A stretch of 64,000 bases of DNA, from assembly GCA_902614235.1 (NCBI GenBank), contig CACMKG010000002.1, positions 1 to 64,000 of the forward strand, in the 5' to 3' direction. The notes beneath the pieces were generated by a model. The model saw only the letters and a list, made by a program, of their open reading frames with translations, made no database searches and was not told the origin of the DNA. The DNA comes from an uncultured SAR86 cluster bacterium. Its GTDB lineage: Bacteria > Pseudomonadota > Gammaproteobacteria > Magnimaribacterales > AG-339-G14. Positions 26,560 to 34,511 of the stretch are shown piece after piece; the first letter of the stretch is position 1, and every line of letters starts with the position of its first letter. The position numbers and the translations under genes are program-made.

Positions 26560-26590
26560 TTACAGGAAGATTGTTACAGAGATGTTACGA
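26560..26590 (-). promoter_or_regulatory. Direct-repeat operator upstream of the phytase-linked TonB receptor
   Basis: On the plus strand TTAC occurs at 26560, 26574 and 26585 (spacings 14 and 11). On the minus strand this reads CGTAACATCTC, TGTAACAATCT and then CTGTAAATTTA. The same 14-then-11 spacing and near-identical bases occur at 33811-33850 before the lipoprotein gene. TGTAACA differs by one base from the TGTCACA form of the Pho box. It ends 28 bases before the start codon. Confidence 0.5.
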
Positions 26591-26681
26591 ATAAAAAAAT
26601 TAATGAGTAAATTTTAGCTGGAAAGAAATTTAAAAATAAAGAATCCTTATTTTATTTCTCTAAATTGAAAAATAATACACG

Positions 26682-26724
26682 ACAAAATTGCTGTGAAACT
26701 ATTGTCCCAGTGTGACTAAATTTA
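26682..26724 (-). promoter_or_regulatory. Second copy of the 43-base element
   Basis: Thirty-four of 43 bases match 22396-22438. On the minus strand it reads AGTCACACTGGGACAATAG and so on, followed by a -10-like TATTAT at about 26676-26671. It starts at the arsC stop codon and lies 150-190 bases before the TonB receptor start, so the receptor may have two control regions. The bases between (26591-26681) are AT-rich with no other signal that I can see. Confidence 0.5.
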
Positions 26725-27141
26725 AATGTAATGATTGATATTAAGAATGAAATCAAGAATTTCATCCCTTACCCTTCTATAAATATTTAATATTTTTTTC
26801 TCATCATTTATATTTTCTGAGAGCTTAGGAGGATCTTCAAAACCTTTGTGTATGGTCTTTCCTTTGAACAAGACTGGACAGTTTTCTTCAGCATCAGAAC
26901 ATAAAGTAAAAACATAATCAAAATCTTTGTCTTCCAATTCGTTTATGGTTTTAGAGAATTGATCAGATATATCAATTTTGACTTCTGACATTACTTTGAT
27001 TGCATATGAATTTAAGTTAGATTTTCTAGTGCCAGCTGAATAAGCCTGAAAACTAGTAAATTTTTTTGCAAAACCTTCAGCCATTTGCGATCTACAAGAA
27101 TTTCCAGTGCAGAGAAATAATATTTTCTTCGATTCTCTCAT
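26722..27141 (-). CDS. arsC: Arsenate reductase, thioredoxin-coupled (LMW phosphatase fold)
   Basis: A 139-residue enzyme that reduces arsenate to arsenite. The phosphatase-like P-loop CTGNSCRS is at residues 11-18 (CX5R). The redox cysteine pair Cys81 and Cys88 is in FTLCSDAEENCPV, as in Staphylococcus aureus ArsC, so it should use thioredoxin. GFEDPPKL matches the conserved HWGFDDP block. The start overlaps the channel gene by four bases. It fits the phosphate cluster because arsenate enters by phosphate transporters. Confidence 0.93.
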   Translation of the reverse strand: MRESKKILFLCTGNSCRSQMAEGFAKKFTSFQAYSAGTRKSNLNSYAIKVMSEVKIDISDQFSKTINELEDKDFDYVFTLCSDAEENCPVLFKGKTIHKGFEDPPKLSENINDEKKILNIYRRVRDEILDFILNINHYI

Positions 27142-27782
27142 CTTAAAAATTTATAAATATACAAAGCAATGAACAAACCAATTAATTGGCCTGAAAAGAA
27201 ATAAATAATCGACTCTGGTGAAATTCCAGTAAAGGTATCCGTAAATGTCCTAGCTAGAGTTACTGCTGGATTTGCGAATGAAGTAGACGATGTAAACCAA
27301 TAACCTGCTGTAATAAATAAAGCCACTGAAATAGCTACATTAGACTTATTATTTTTTCTAACCATTAAGATAGTTAAAATTAATCCCAATGATGCAATTA
27401 TTTCACTTAAAACCATGCTGATCCCCATCCTGGGTTTGGATGAGATTTGAAGCAAACTAAGTTCAAATATGAAATGGATTAATATTACTGCGAAAATTCC
27501 TGCAATGAATTGAATAACTAAATAGAAGAGTAAATCCTTTAAGTTGATCTCTTTTAAAAAATAAAAGACTATTGAGACAATTGGATTAAAGTGAGCTCCT
27601 GATAAATCTTCAAAAGATTTAATGATGACGTAAAGAATTGCTCCGGTTGCAATCGTATTACCTAATAAAGCCACTGCCACGTTACCAGAAGATAAATTAT
27701 CACCCATGATCCCGGAACCAATGACTGTAGCCACTAAGAAAAAGGTTCCTAAGAATTCAGCAATGTATTTTTTTATTTTCAT
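27138..27782 (-). CDS. Aquaporin-family channel, possibly AqpS-like arsenite exit channel
   Basis: A 214-residue MIP-family channel with six membrane segments. The two pore loops are HFNPIVS (NPI in place of the usual NPA) and FANPAVT. The altered first motif points to solutes other than water. It is translationally coupled to arsC. In Sinorhizobium meliloti AqpS lets arsenite made by ArsC leave the cell; the same arrangement is inferred here. No arsR, arsB or acr3 is in the window. Glycerol or urea transport remains possible. Confidence 0.85.
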   Translation of the reverse strand: MKIKKYIAEFLGTFFLVATVIGSGIMGDNLSSGNVAVALLGNTIATGAILYVIIKSFEDLSGAHFNPIVSIVFYFLKEINLKDLLFYLVIQFIAGIFAVILIHFIFELSLLQISSKPRMGISMVLSEIIASLGLILTILMVRKNNKSNVAISVALFITAGYWFTSSTSFANPAVTLARTFTDTFTGISPESIIYFFSGQLIGLFIALYIYKFLR

Positions 27783-27967
27783 TAATTCCTAAAATCAAAC
27801 TTTTTTTCTTTAACTTAATATAAAAGCTCTCACAATTTCCCTGTTACTAATTCATATTTTTACATCAATATTAAGGAAACTACTTCTTGTGTTTTATTTA
27901 AATTCATTTCGATAAGTAGCTCTCTTTGTCTTTAACAGTAATTAAATTAATTTAATGTTTATATTAG

Positions 27968-27995
27968 AAAAGGCCATATCTAAATATGGCCTTTT
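27968..27995. terminator. Strong intrinsic terminator after the second TonB receptor
   Basis: The stem AAAAGGCCATAT pairs perfectly with ATATGGCCTTTT around a CTAA loop, with T-runs on both strands. It lies 67 bases past the receptor stop and upstream of the channel gene, so it separates the two minus-strand units. The rest of the 279-base gap (27783-28061) is AT-rich and must hold the promoter of the channel-arsC unit, which I could not pin down. Confidence 0.85.
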
Positions 27996-28061
27996 TGAAG
28001 TGTTTTTATTATAAACAGAGAAAAAACAAAAACTTAACTTCGATTCATAGAAATAAACCTC

Positions 28062-30689
28062 CTATTTAAAGGAGAATTTAAATCCTAATGAAGCTGATTG
28101 ACCAAGATCATATTGATCGTATATTGCAATATTTCTCATAGAAGCATAATACTCCTCGTCAAGTAAATTTCTTAATTCAAGCGACAATTTCAAATCGTAA
28201 TTAGGGTAAGCTAAAACTCTTGAATATGTAAAATCAACCAATAATGGAGGTTCTTCAATAATATCTGGTAAAACATCAATACCTCTAGCCCTTACTCTAT
28301 CACTAACATAGTTAAAGATTAGGGTAGCTTCAGATTGATCTTGTAAATTATCTAAACCAATTTGAAAGTTTGCAATTGAATCTGATTGACCCTGTAATCT
28401 GGTATCTCTTCCATTCGCTAGAAGAGTTTGAGCATTTACTGAAGTACCAAGATTATTTATATAAGTATCTCCAGGATTCACAATTACTTCAGAGTCAGTA
28501 TCCGTATAATTGAACTTAACGATTAAGTCGTTTTTAGAGTCCATTATCGCCTCAAATATTTGTTCATATTCAATTTCAAAACCAGTGATTTCAGCCGTAG
28601 GAACGTTTTGGTATGAAGTAATAATTAAATCACCTGACTCATTAACAGTTTCTTCGATGGGATTAAGAATATCCTTATAAAAAATTCCAGCTGTTAAAAA
28701 TTGATTTAAACCAAAATAGTATTCAGCTCTTAAATCAATATTGTCAATCTCACTATCTTGCAAATATAGTGAACCAGCTATTACTCTGTCAGTATCAACA
28801 TCTATAAATAGTGTCGGAGAAAGCTCTCTGAAGGTTGGCCTAGCAATTGTCTGAGAAAGACCCAATCTAAATTGAAGGTTTTCATCAAATTCAGGAAGAT
28901 AAGTTAATGTCATTGAAGGTAGCGTGTAATCTTCTTCTATTGATTTATCAATAGTAGAGTCAACGCCTGTAAATAAATCAAATGTATTAACTTGCTGAAG
29001 GCCGTCTTCTTGCCTAATTCCAGCAGTAATTTCAAAATTATCTCCAATTTTAGATTCAAAGCTGATATACGCTGCATCAACTTCCAACAATCCTAAGTAC
29101 CCAGCTGGCGATGAACTTGCCGTATTCTCAATTACCATCAATCTATTAGGATCAAAATTTTGATCAGCAAAAATATAATCTATTCTATTATCTAGACCAT
29201 CTCGAGGTATGGGACCGCCAGCAGCCAGAAATCTATAACTTCTAACTTCAGCCGATCTGTCATTTTCAAGACTTTCAACTCCAGCTCTTAAAAATGTTGA
29301 AGAACCAAAGGGTATCTCTAAAGGTATTTCTAAATCTATAACAACATTTGTAGTTTGATCTTCGACCATACTAAACTGGGTTTGGTTCCTACCTGTATTA
29401 ACATCGTATAAGTAAACTCCGTCACTGTTTCCATCTTCATAGAAAGCAACTCTTTCATAAGGAGAATCTCTCTCTGCCTCTCCATCACTCAAACCTACAT
29501 TTAAATTCCAGCCATTTTCAAAAGTCTTATTAAAATTTAACTGATGATTTGTTAATTCTCTTTCGTAAAATTCTAGAAAATCTTCTCGAACATTAGCCGA
29601 ATCACTTGAGTCATACCCTTGCAAGATACGAGCTTCTTTTGATCCTTTATGAATATATAATCCGGTGTATTTTAATTCAGATAAATCCGTTTCAACCCCA
29701 AGAACAGCCATTGCATATGCTGTAATGTCATTCGTTGTGCTTCTAAAAGTTTTGTTATTTTGAACTACTACATTAACAATACCGCCCAGACTTTGTAAAT
29801 CACCGGTTTGTCTGATTCCTTCTTGTGTATCCCAAGAATTTTTGTAACCTCCTGTAACCATAAATCCCATTGTTGCACTTGGAATATTAATGATTTGATC
29901 AATTCCTAAACCGTCAAGACTATCTCCATAAGTCAAACTATAAGATTCATCTAGAGGAACCTCTCCTGATTGTATGACCCATAGCTTTGAATTTTCAAAC
30001 TCTCGACCAAAGTTAGCCAATTGTGTGGTATTAAAGTTAGATCTATCAAGTTTAAGTCTGCTATTGATAGCGTCCTGAACACTGCTTGGAATTGATCTGA
30101 TCCCGTCATCGTACCCAAAACTATCCTCTCCGCCGTCGTACATTAACCCATCATCTTTTAACGAAGTAGCGGAGTTGAAACTTGCTGAAGCTGAAAATTC
30201 AAAGATTCTATCTAAAGGCACAGCCTTTGTTTTTATCTCAACCATACCTCCGCCAAACTCACCAGGCATGTCAGCTGAATAAGTTTTTTGTACTACAGAC
30301 GATTCAATGATGCTTGTTGGAAAAAGATCAAGTGGTACAACTCTTTTGAGTGGTTCTGGGCTTGGAAGATTAAGGCCGTTTAGTGAAGCAGATGAATATC
30401 TATCACCTAAACCTCTTACATATACGTATTTACCTCGCACTAGGCTGAGACCCGCAAGTCTTGTAAGGGCGATAGCAATATTGTCATCACCAGCTCTTTC
30501 GATACTTGATGAATCTAATATTGCAGAAATCTCAGATGTATTCCTTTTTGCGTCTGGTATAAAAGATCCACTTACAACCAACTCTTCATCAGCTTCCTGA
30601 GCATTAATAATTAATGGGAAAACTATTATGAAAGGTAAAGCAAACTTTAAAAAACCCATGATTTTGTTTATTTTTTTTGTAGATTTCAT
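28062..30689 (-). CDS. TonB-dependent receptor paired with the large lipoprotein
   Basis: An 875-residue outer-membrane receptor. It has a signal peptide (cleavage near INAQ), a plug with RGKYVYVRGLGDRYSSASLN, LNLPSPEPLKRVVPLDLFPT and EFGGGMVEIKTKAVP, and a barrel ending in ASLGFKFSFK. GGAG stands seven bases before the ATG. The gene follows the lipoprotein gene by 28 bases, so the two form one transcript, as in SusC/SusD-like pairs though the lipoprotein is not SusD. The substrate is not known; the phosphate context suggests an organic phosphate. Confidence 0.92.
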   Translation of the reverse strand: MKSTKKINKIMGFLKFALPFIIVFPLIINAQEADEELVVSGSFIPDAKRNTSEISAILDSSSIERAGDDNIAIALTRLAGLSLVRGKYVYVRGLGDRYSSASLNGLNLPSPEPLKRVVPLDLFPTSIIESSVVQKTYSADMPGEFGGGMVEIKTKAVPLDRIFEFSASASFNSATSLKDDGLMYDGGEDSFGYDDGIRSIPSSVQDAINSRLKLDRSNFNTTQLANFGREFENSKLWVIQSGEVPLDESYSLTYGDSLDGLGIDQIINIPSATMGFMVTGGYKNSWDTQEGIRQTGDLQSLGGIVNVVVQNNKTFRSTTNDITAYAMAVLGVETDLSELKYTGLYIHKGSKEARILQGYDSSDSANVREDFLEFYERELTNHQLNFNKTFENGWNLNVGLSDGEAERDSPYERVAFYEDGNSDGVYLYDVNTGRNQTQFSMVEDQTTNVVIDLEIPLEIPFGSSTFLRAGVESLENDRSAEVRSYRFLAAGGPIPRDGLDNRIDYIFADQNFDPNRLMVIENTASSSPAGYLGLLEVDAAYISFESKIGDNFEITAGIRQEDGLQQVNTFDLFTGVDSTIDKSIEEDYTLPSMTLTYLPEFDENLQFRLGLSQTIARPTFRELSPTLFIDVDTDRVIAGSLYLQDSEIDNIDLRAEYYFGLNQFLTAGIFYKDILNPIEETVNESGDLIITSYQNVPTAEITGFEIEYEQIFEAIMDSKNDLIVKFNYTDTDSEVIVNPGDTYINNLGTSVNAQTLLANGRDTRLQGQSDSIANFQIGLDNLQDQSEATLIFNYVSDRVRARGIDVLPDIIEEPPLLVDFTYSRVLAYPNYDLKLSLELRNLLDEEYYASMRNIAIYDQYDLGQSASLGFKFSFK

Positions 30690-30718
30690 TTTGACTCCAA
30701 AATAGGTTTTAAAAGGTG

Positions 30719-33700
30719 TTAGTTAAGTTTAATTGATCCAGGTACTGTCCATACTTTGTACCAGTCATCAGTAGCTCCACTAACTGCACCTATATGTGTA
30801 GTAGTGTCAAAAAATCCATCGGCATTGTATGTTGAAGGAATAGCTGTCACAGTAGCTGCGGTCTCAGCAGGACCGTTTATAGCTACACCGTTACCGCTGT
30901 ATACAAGTGCATTGCTACTATTGAGCTCTTTTCCTAAATTATTTACATAATTACCACCGCCAGAATTAGCTCCATAGAGATTATTTGATCCTGCCTTAAC
31001 GATCGTTTCTACATCTGAAGCTGTTTTACCTCCTGCTGTGTCTGAATCTACAGTGACAAAACTAGGACAATCAAATGCAACGGAATTAAAGGAGAAATTA
31101 GGAGTGGTTGCTCCATCAGCAATAGTTTGCGCCGTGTATGTTGTTTCAATGCAACCCTTTGTTAAGCCAGAAGCTGCGTTAAGGACTGCAGCAACTCCAT
31201 TGTAATATTGACCCGATACACCCTCTTTTAACTTGAATACCTCGTCATGGCCTCTACTTATGAAAGTAAAGTTAGCAACAATGGGGTTTGATCTAGGCTC
31301 TGTTAGGTAGACTACTCCAGCTCTAGTATCAGAGTTTGTGTTGTCTGATTCCACAATGTGATCACCTGTATCGTTGGACTGTTGAATTAATACGTGTTGA
31401 AGTCTTCCTTGATAACCCCAATCAATGTCCAAGTTATCATCACCCGCTCCAGTACATATCAAACGTTTCACATCGACTGTTCCACCAAAGAACTCAACGC
31501 AATCGTCAGCATTGTTATGCACTTGAACATATTCAACCGAAGTACCGTTTCCAACACCACCAAAAGTAATTCCATTTAGCTCATTACCTGGAAATATTTC
31601 ATATCCTGCATACTGAACTCTTACATATTTGAGTGATCCACTGCTGTCAGCAGGTATTTCACCACCCATTACATCTCCAGCTGATCCCTCAACCTCTTTT
31701 TGACAAGGGACAGCTTTTGCTCCTGCTGTGTATGTACACTTATTAATAGGTGCTTGACCAAGGATGACTAATCCACCCCAAAGACCTCGTGTTGAGTTAA
31801 CATCTGCTTGACCAAGAATATCTTGTTTTCCAGTCATTATAATTGGAGCTGATTTTGTTCCAACAGCATTAATATCGGACCCTCTCATAACAACTAAATA
31901 GTCATTACCTGATTCACCAAAAATTGTAACGCCAGGGTTAACAGTTAGTGTAGCTGTATCACCGTTTGTAGCAGTGCCATCTGCTCCTACATCAACACCG
32001 ATTTGAACTTTACCATCAAGCTTATAATAGTTTCCTGCAACTAGAGTTAGGTCATCTTTAACAATTCCGCTTAAGTCACAGACTTTTCTACCTTGGAGAA
32101 TTCCTGATTCAAGGGTTCCAGCTGGACATGCAGGATCGGCAAATAAACCAATTGTCCAACCTGCAGCCCAGTTATTTTCTACATCAGATCCAGGTGCAAA
32201 TGCACCAATATAATTTGTAGCAGAGAAGAATGTATCGACTGCATAAGTATAGTCGGGAGTGTTTGTGTCAGAAACGTCTGTTCCTGCACCACACAATCCT
32301 GATTTTGGTGCAGCACCGGCTGCATGAGTTCCAACTTCACACATAGCGTTCTTTTGTCCTGTGGCGAAAGCGCTAGGAACAGCAGACTCTGCATTACCCA
32401 AGAAATATGTATCCACCAAAGTATTGGTTCCAACGGTTAAATTAGTTGATCTTGAATTAAGTGATGTAGCAAAAGCTGGTTTAGTTACTGAGGTATCATC
32501 TCCATACGTTACTAGTGTCGCATCTAACGCTGTAGGTTGTCCTGTCTCAGCTGAATCAAAAAATATGGAATGATGGGCAATTTTATCTGTTAATGCACCA
32601 TCTTGGATAGTTTCTGCAAAAGTACCGTCTATGAGATCTTTTGCTGTTTGGTTTACAACAATACCATTGATATAAATTCCAGATACACCTTCTTTATACT
32701 TAAGTGGTTCGTCAACCCCACCACCAATAAAGGTAAAATTAGCAACCATTGGTTGTGATCTAGGTTCTGTTAGGTAGCCTACTGATGCATCAGAGTTTGT
32801 GTTGTCTGATTCCACAATGTGATCACCTGTGCCAACCTTTTGTTTAACAACAACAAATTGCATTTTTCCTTGATAACCCCAATCAATGTCAAGATTATCA
32901 TCGCCTGCATTCGTGCAAACTAAATGTTTGACATTTACAGTTCCACCGAAAAACTCTACGCAATCATCTTGGTTGTTATGAACTTGAACGTAATCTACTG
33001 AGGTACCAGAACCAACGCCACCAAAAGTAATACCATTTAATTCGTTGCCTGGGAATATTTCTTTACCAGCATATTCAACTCTTACAAAGTTTAAAACACC
33101 AGAGTTATCAGTTGGAGTAGCTCCACCCATAATAGCAGTAGTCGAACCCTCAACCACTCTTTCACAATCAGCAGTGTTTAAATTAGCAGCAGCACACTTA
33201 TTAATTGGTGCTTTTCCTAAAATTACTATTCCTCCCCATAGACCAGATGCAGTATCCGGATTAGTTAAAGATCCATCAATTGCAGAAGCTGCAGTAAATC
33301 TGATAGGTTGAGATCTTGTTCCATTAGCAATAATTTTTGAACCTCTTTGAACAACAAGGTAATCATCAGGTGTTTTTTGAGCAAGCGTTACACCGGCTGG
33401 AATCGTTAATGTTGCTGAAACTCCTCCAGCTTTTTGACCGTTTCCGCCCATATCCTTTCCAACATCAACCAAACCAGATAAACGATACATTACATCAGTT
33501 GTCAAAGTAAGATCTGAAGTAATTGGTCCCGTGATTGCACATAATGTGTTACCACCAAGAGTTGCATTATCAGAAATAAACGGAGAAGAAGGACACGTTC
33601 CTGTTAATAAGGTGCTAGTAGTAGCTCCAAAATTATCAGTGCCACTTGGGGCTGTTAGTGGTGCTAGTTCACCAGGCGATGCAACATTGGTATCACCTGA

Positions 33701-33769
33701 ACCGCCACAAGAAACTACAACGAAGATTGAAAGAACTGACAATAAGTATTTAATTGATTTTGGGTTCAT
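30719..33769 (-). CDS. Large two-domain surface lipoprotein (beta-helix-like)
   Basis: A 1016-residue lipoprotein. The lipobox is VVSC with the acylated cysteine near residue 21, followed by GGSGDTN, compatible with outer-membrane sorting. Two homologous domains (about residues 57-540 and 545-1010) repeat the same landmarks: LWGGIVILGKAPINKC and LWGGLVILGQAPINKC, FPGNELNGITFGGVG, VQVHNN.DDCVEFFGGTV, GDDNLDIDWGYQG and GDHIVESDNTNSD. The pattern of short strands suggests a right-handed parallel beta helix. The function is unknown. Pairing with a TonB receptor, the upstream repeats and the nearby T2SS recall the phosphate-starvation lipoprotein ElpS of Caulobacter, but I cannot verify homology. 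Confidence 0.85.
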   Translation of the reverse strand: MNPKSIKYLLSVLSIFVVVSCGGSGDTNVASPGELAPLTAPSGTDNFGATTSTLLTGTCPSSPFISDNATLGGNTLCAITGPITSDLTLTTDVMYRLSGLVDVGKDMGGNGQKAGGVSATLTIPAGVTLAQKTPDDYLVVQRGSKIIANGTRSQPIRFTAASAIDGSLTNPDTASGLWGGIVILGKAPINKCAAANLNTADCERVVEGSTTAIMGGATPTDNSGVLNFVRVEYAGKEIFPGNELNGITFGGVGSGTSVDYVQVHNNQDDCVEFFGGTVNVKHLVCTNAGDDNLDIDWGYQGKMQFVVVKQKVGTGDHIVESDNTNSDASVGYLTEPRSQPMVANFTFIGGGVDEPLKYKEGVSGIYINGIVVNQTAKDLIDGTFAETIQDGALTDKIAHHSIFFDSAETGQPTALDATLVTYGDDTSVTKPAFATSLNSRSTNLTVGTNTLVDTYFLGNAESAVPSAFATGQKNAMCEVGTHAAGAAPKSGLCGAGTDVSDTNTPDYTYAVDTFFSATNYIGAFAPGSDVENNWAAGWTIGLFADPACPAGTLESGILQGRKVCDLSGIVKDDLTLVAGNYYKLDGKVQIGVDVGADGTATNGDTATLTVNPGVTIFGESGNDYLVVMRGSDINAVGTKSAPIIMTGKQDILGQADVNSTRGLWGGLVILGQAPINKCTYTAGAKAVPCQKEVEGSAGDVMGGEIPADSSGSLKYVRVQYAGYEIFPGNELNGITFGGVGNGTSVEYVQVHNNADDCVEFFGGTVDVKRLICTGAGDDNLDIDWGYQGRLQHVLIQQSNDTGDHIVESDNTNSDTRAGVVYLTEPRSNPIVANFTFISRGHDEVFKLKEGVSGQYYNGVAAVLNAASGLTKGCIETTYTAQTIADGATTPNFSFNSVAFDCPSFVTVDSDTAGGKTASDVETIVKAGSNNLYGANSGGGNYVNNLGKELNSSNALVYSGNGVAINGPAETAATVTAIPSTYNADGFFDTTTHIGAVSGATDDWYKVWTVPGSIKLN
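31328..31369 (-). repeat. Intragenic 42-base identical repeat, copy in domain 2
   Basis: These 42 bases are identical to 32789-32830 in the same gene. They encode the TGDHIVESDNTNSD block of the second lipoprotein domain. Flanks diverge quickly at the DNA level, so a recent conversion or strong codon-level constraint kept this stretch the same. Confidence 0.9.
32789..32830 (-). repeat. Intragenic 42-base identical repeat, copy in domain 1
   Basis: This is the partner of 31328-31369, in the first domain. The two copies are 1461 bases apart, a multiple of three, so exchange between them would delete or duplicate one whole domain in frame. Confidence 0.9.
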
Positions 33770-33797
33770 AAGATTTCCTCTTTAACTAATAAAAAAA

Positions 33798-33803
33798 TAG
33801 TAG
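33798..33803 (-). promoter_or_regulatory. Candidate -10 box of the lipoprotein operon
   Basis: TACTAT on the minus strand, about seven bases after the last operator unit and 29 bases before the ATG, with AGAGGAAA as ribosome site between. This resembles the layout of activator-dependent promoters where PhoB replaces the -35 box. Confidence 0.4.
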
Positions 33804-33810
33804 AGCAACT

Positions 33811-33850
33811 TTACGCAGAGATAGTTACAGAAATATTACGAAACCGTTAC
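33811..33850 (-). promoter_or_regulatory. Direct-repeat operator of the lipoprotein-TonB receptor operon
   Basis: Plus-strand TTAC occurs at 33811, 33825, 33836 and 33847 (spacings 14, 11, 11). The segment TTACAG.AAT.TTACGAA is nearly the same as at 26574-26590. Read towards the gene it gives CGTAACGGTTT, CGTAATATTTC, TGTAACTATCT. Winged-helix response regulators such as PhoB bind such 11-base tandem sites. Confidence 0.5.
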
Positions 33851-33958
33851 GTCTTTTTAAAGATAATGAAAATTATTACAAAAAAAAGTCAAAAAAAAAT
33901 TTTGTTTTGAAATAAGAGATTTAGTTACGGTTTAAAACTTTAACTAAAAAGTTCTAAT

Positions 33959-34020
33959 TTGACATAAATGTTACATATATGTTACATTTATGTAAATTAT
34001 GTTACGTTTATGTTACATTT
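33959..34020 (+). promoter_or_regulatory. Five tandem TGTTACA units before the small secreted protein
   Basis: TGT-starting units lie at 33969, 33980, 33991, 34000 and 34011 (spacings 11, 11, 9, 11): TGTTACATATA, TGTTACATTTA, TGTAAATTA, TGTTACGTTTA, TGTTACATTT. A TTGACA hexamer at 33959 and TACATT at 33983 could be a sigma70 promoter under the repeats, in which case bound protein would repress. If the first two units act as a Pho box, the -10 would be near 33993-34003. Both readings are open. Confidence 0.55.
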
Positions 34021-34038
34021 AAAAGAGGGAGAATTGTT

Positions 34039-34464
34039 ATGAAATACTTTAAAAATATTATTTTTTTATCAATCATTTTAGCTAGTACAACTGTCATGGC
34101 TAATAAAGTAATTTTTGAAAGTGCTAAAAAACATTTAAATTTAGACTCAAAATATATAGAGATTGAATATGATTTAAATCTAGTTAAAGACTTTTGTCCA
34201 AAACAATCAGTAGGCTGCTATATATCTGCTGACATGGGTAGAATATTTGTAGAAAATGATTTATCGAAAACGTATCATGATGTTGTGATTTTTGGTCTAT
34301 ATAGCGATTATCTTCAACATTCAAATATTGGATTAATAGATAGTTCTTTGACTTGTGATTTAAAAGTTAACTATCTAATAGAGGAAAAGCAAAATGATCT
34401 CGCAGATCTTTTTTCTAATCATTGTAACGATATTAAACGAAATAAATTCTTGGCATTTAATTAA
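34039..34464 (+). CDS. Small exported protein of unknown function
   Basis: A 141-residue protein with a clear signal peptide (MKYFKNIIFLSIILASTTVMA, cut before NKVIFES). The mature part has four cysteines (two in DFCPKQSVGCYIS, then LTCDLK and NHCND), likely two disulfides in the periplasm or outside. I recognise no family. I reject the longer frame starting at 33979 because it would translate the operator repeats; ATG 34039 has GAGGGAG six to seven bases upstream. A strong terminator follows, so it is a single-gene unit. Confidence 0.8.
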   Translation: MKYFKNIIFLSIILASTTVMANKVIFESAKKHLNLDSKYIEIEYDLNLVKDFCPKQSVGCYISADMGRIFVENDLSKTYHDVVIFGLYSDYLQHSNIGLIDSSLTCDLKVNYLIEEKQNDLADLFSNHCNDIKRNKFLAFN

Positions 34465-34479
34465 TAGATATGAGTAAGT

Positions 34480-34510
34480 TATAAAAGGGCAAAGTTTTAG
34501 CCCTTTTATA
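34480..34510 (+). terminator. Intrinsic terminator of the small exported protein gene
   Basis: TATAAAAGGGC and GCCCTTTTATA form a perfect 11-base stem around a nine-base loop, 16 bases after the stop codon, with T-rich 3' side. It could act on both strands. Confidence 0.85.
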
Positions 34511-34511
34511 T

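Noticed and set aside
27844-27863. TTAC pair upstream of the channel-arsC unit as a Pho-like operator
   Set aside because: The spacing is 16 bases and flanks do not match the other sites; likely chance in AT-rich DNA.
30719-33769. Mobile element or assembly duplication because of long internal repeats
   Set aside because: The repeats follow protein domains and mostly diverge at DNA level; no terminal inverted repeats or transposase are present.
33959-34020. Possible CRISPR array or satellite from the tandem repeats
   Set aside because: Units are only 9-11 bases with no spacers; this fits response-regulator binding sites.
33979-34038. Longer start for the small exported protein
   Set aside because: These codons are the 11-base operator repeats; ATG 34039 has a good ribosome site and starts a signal peptide.
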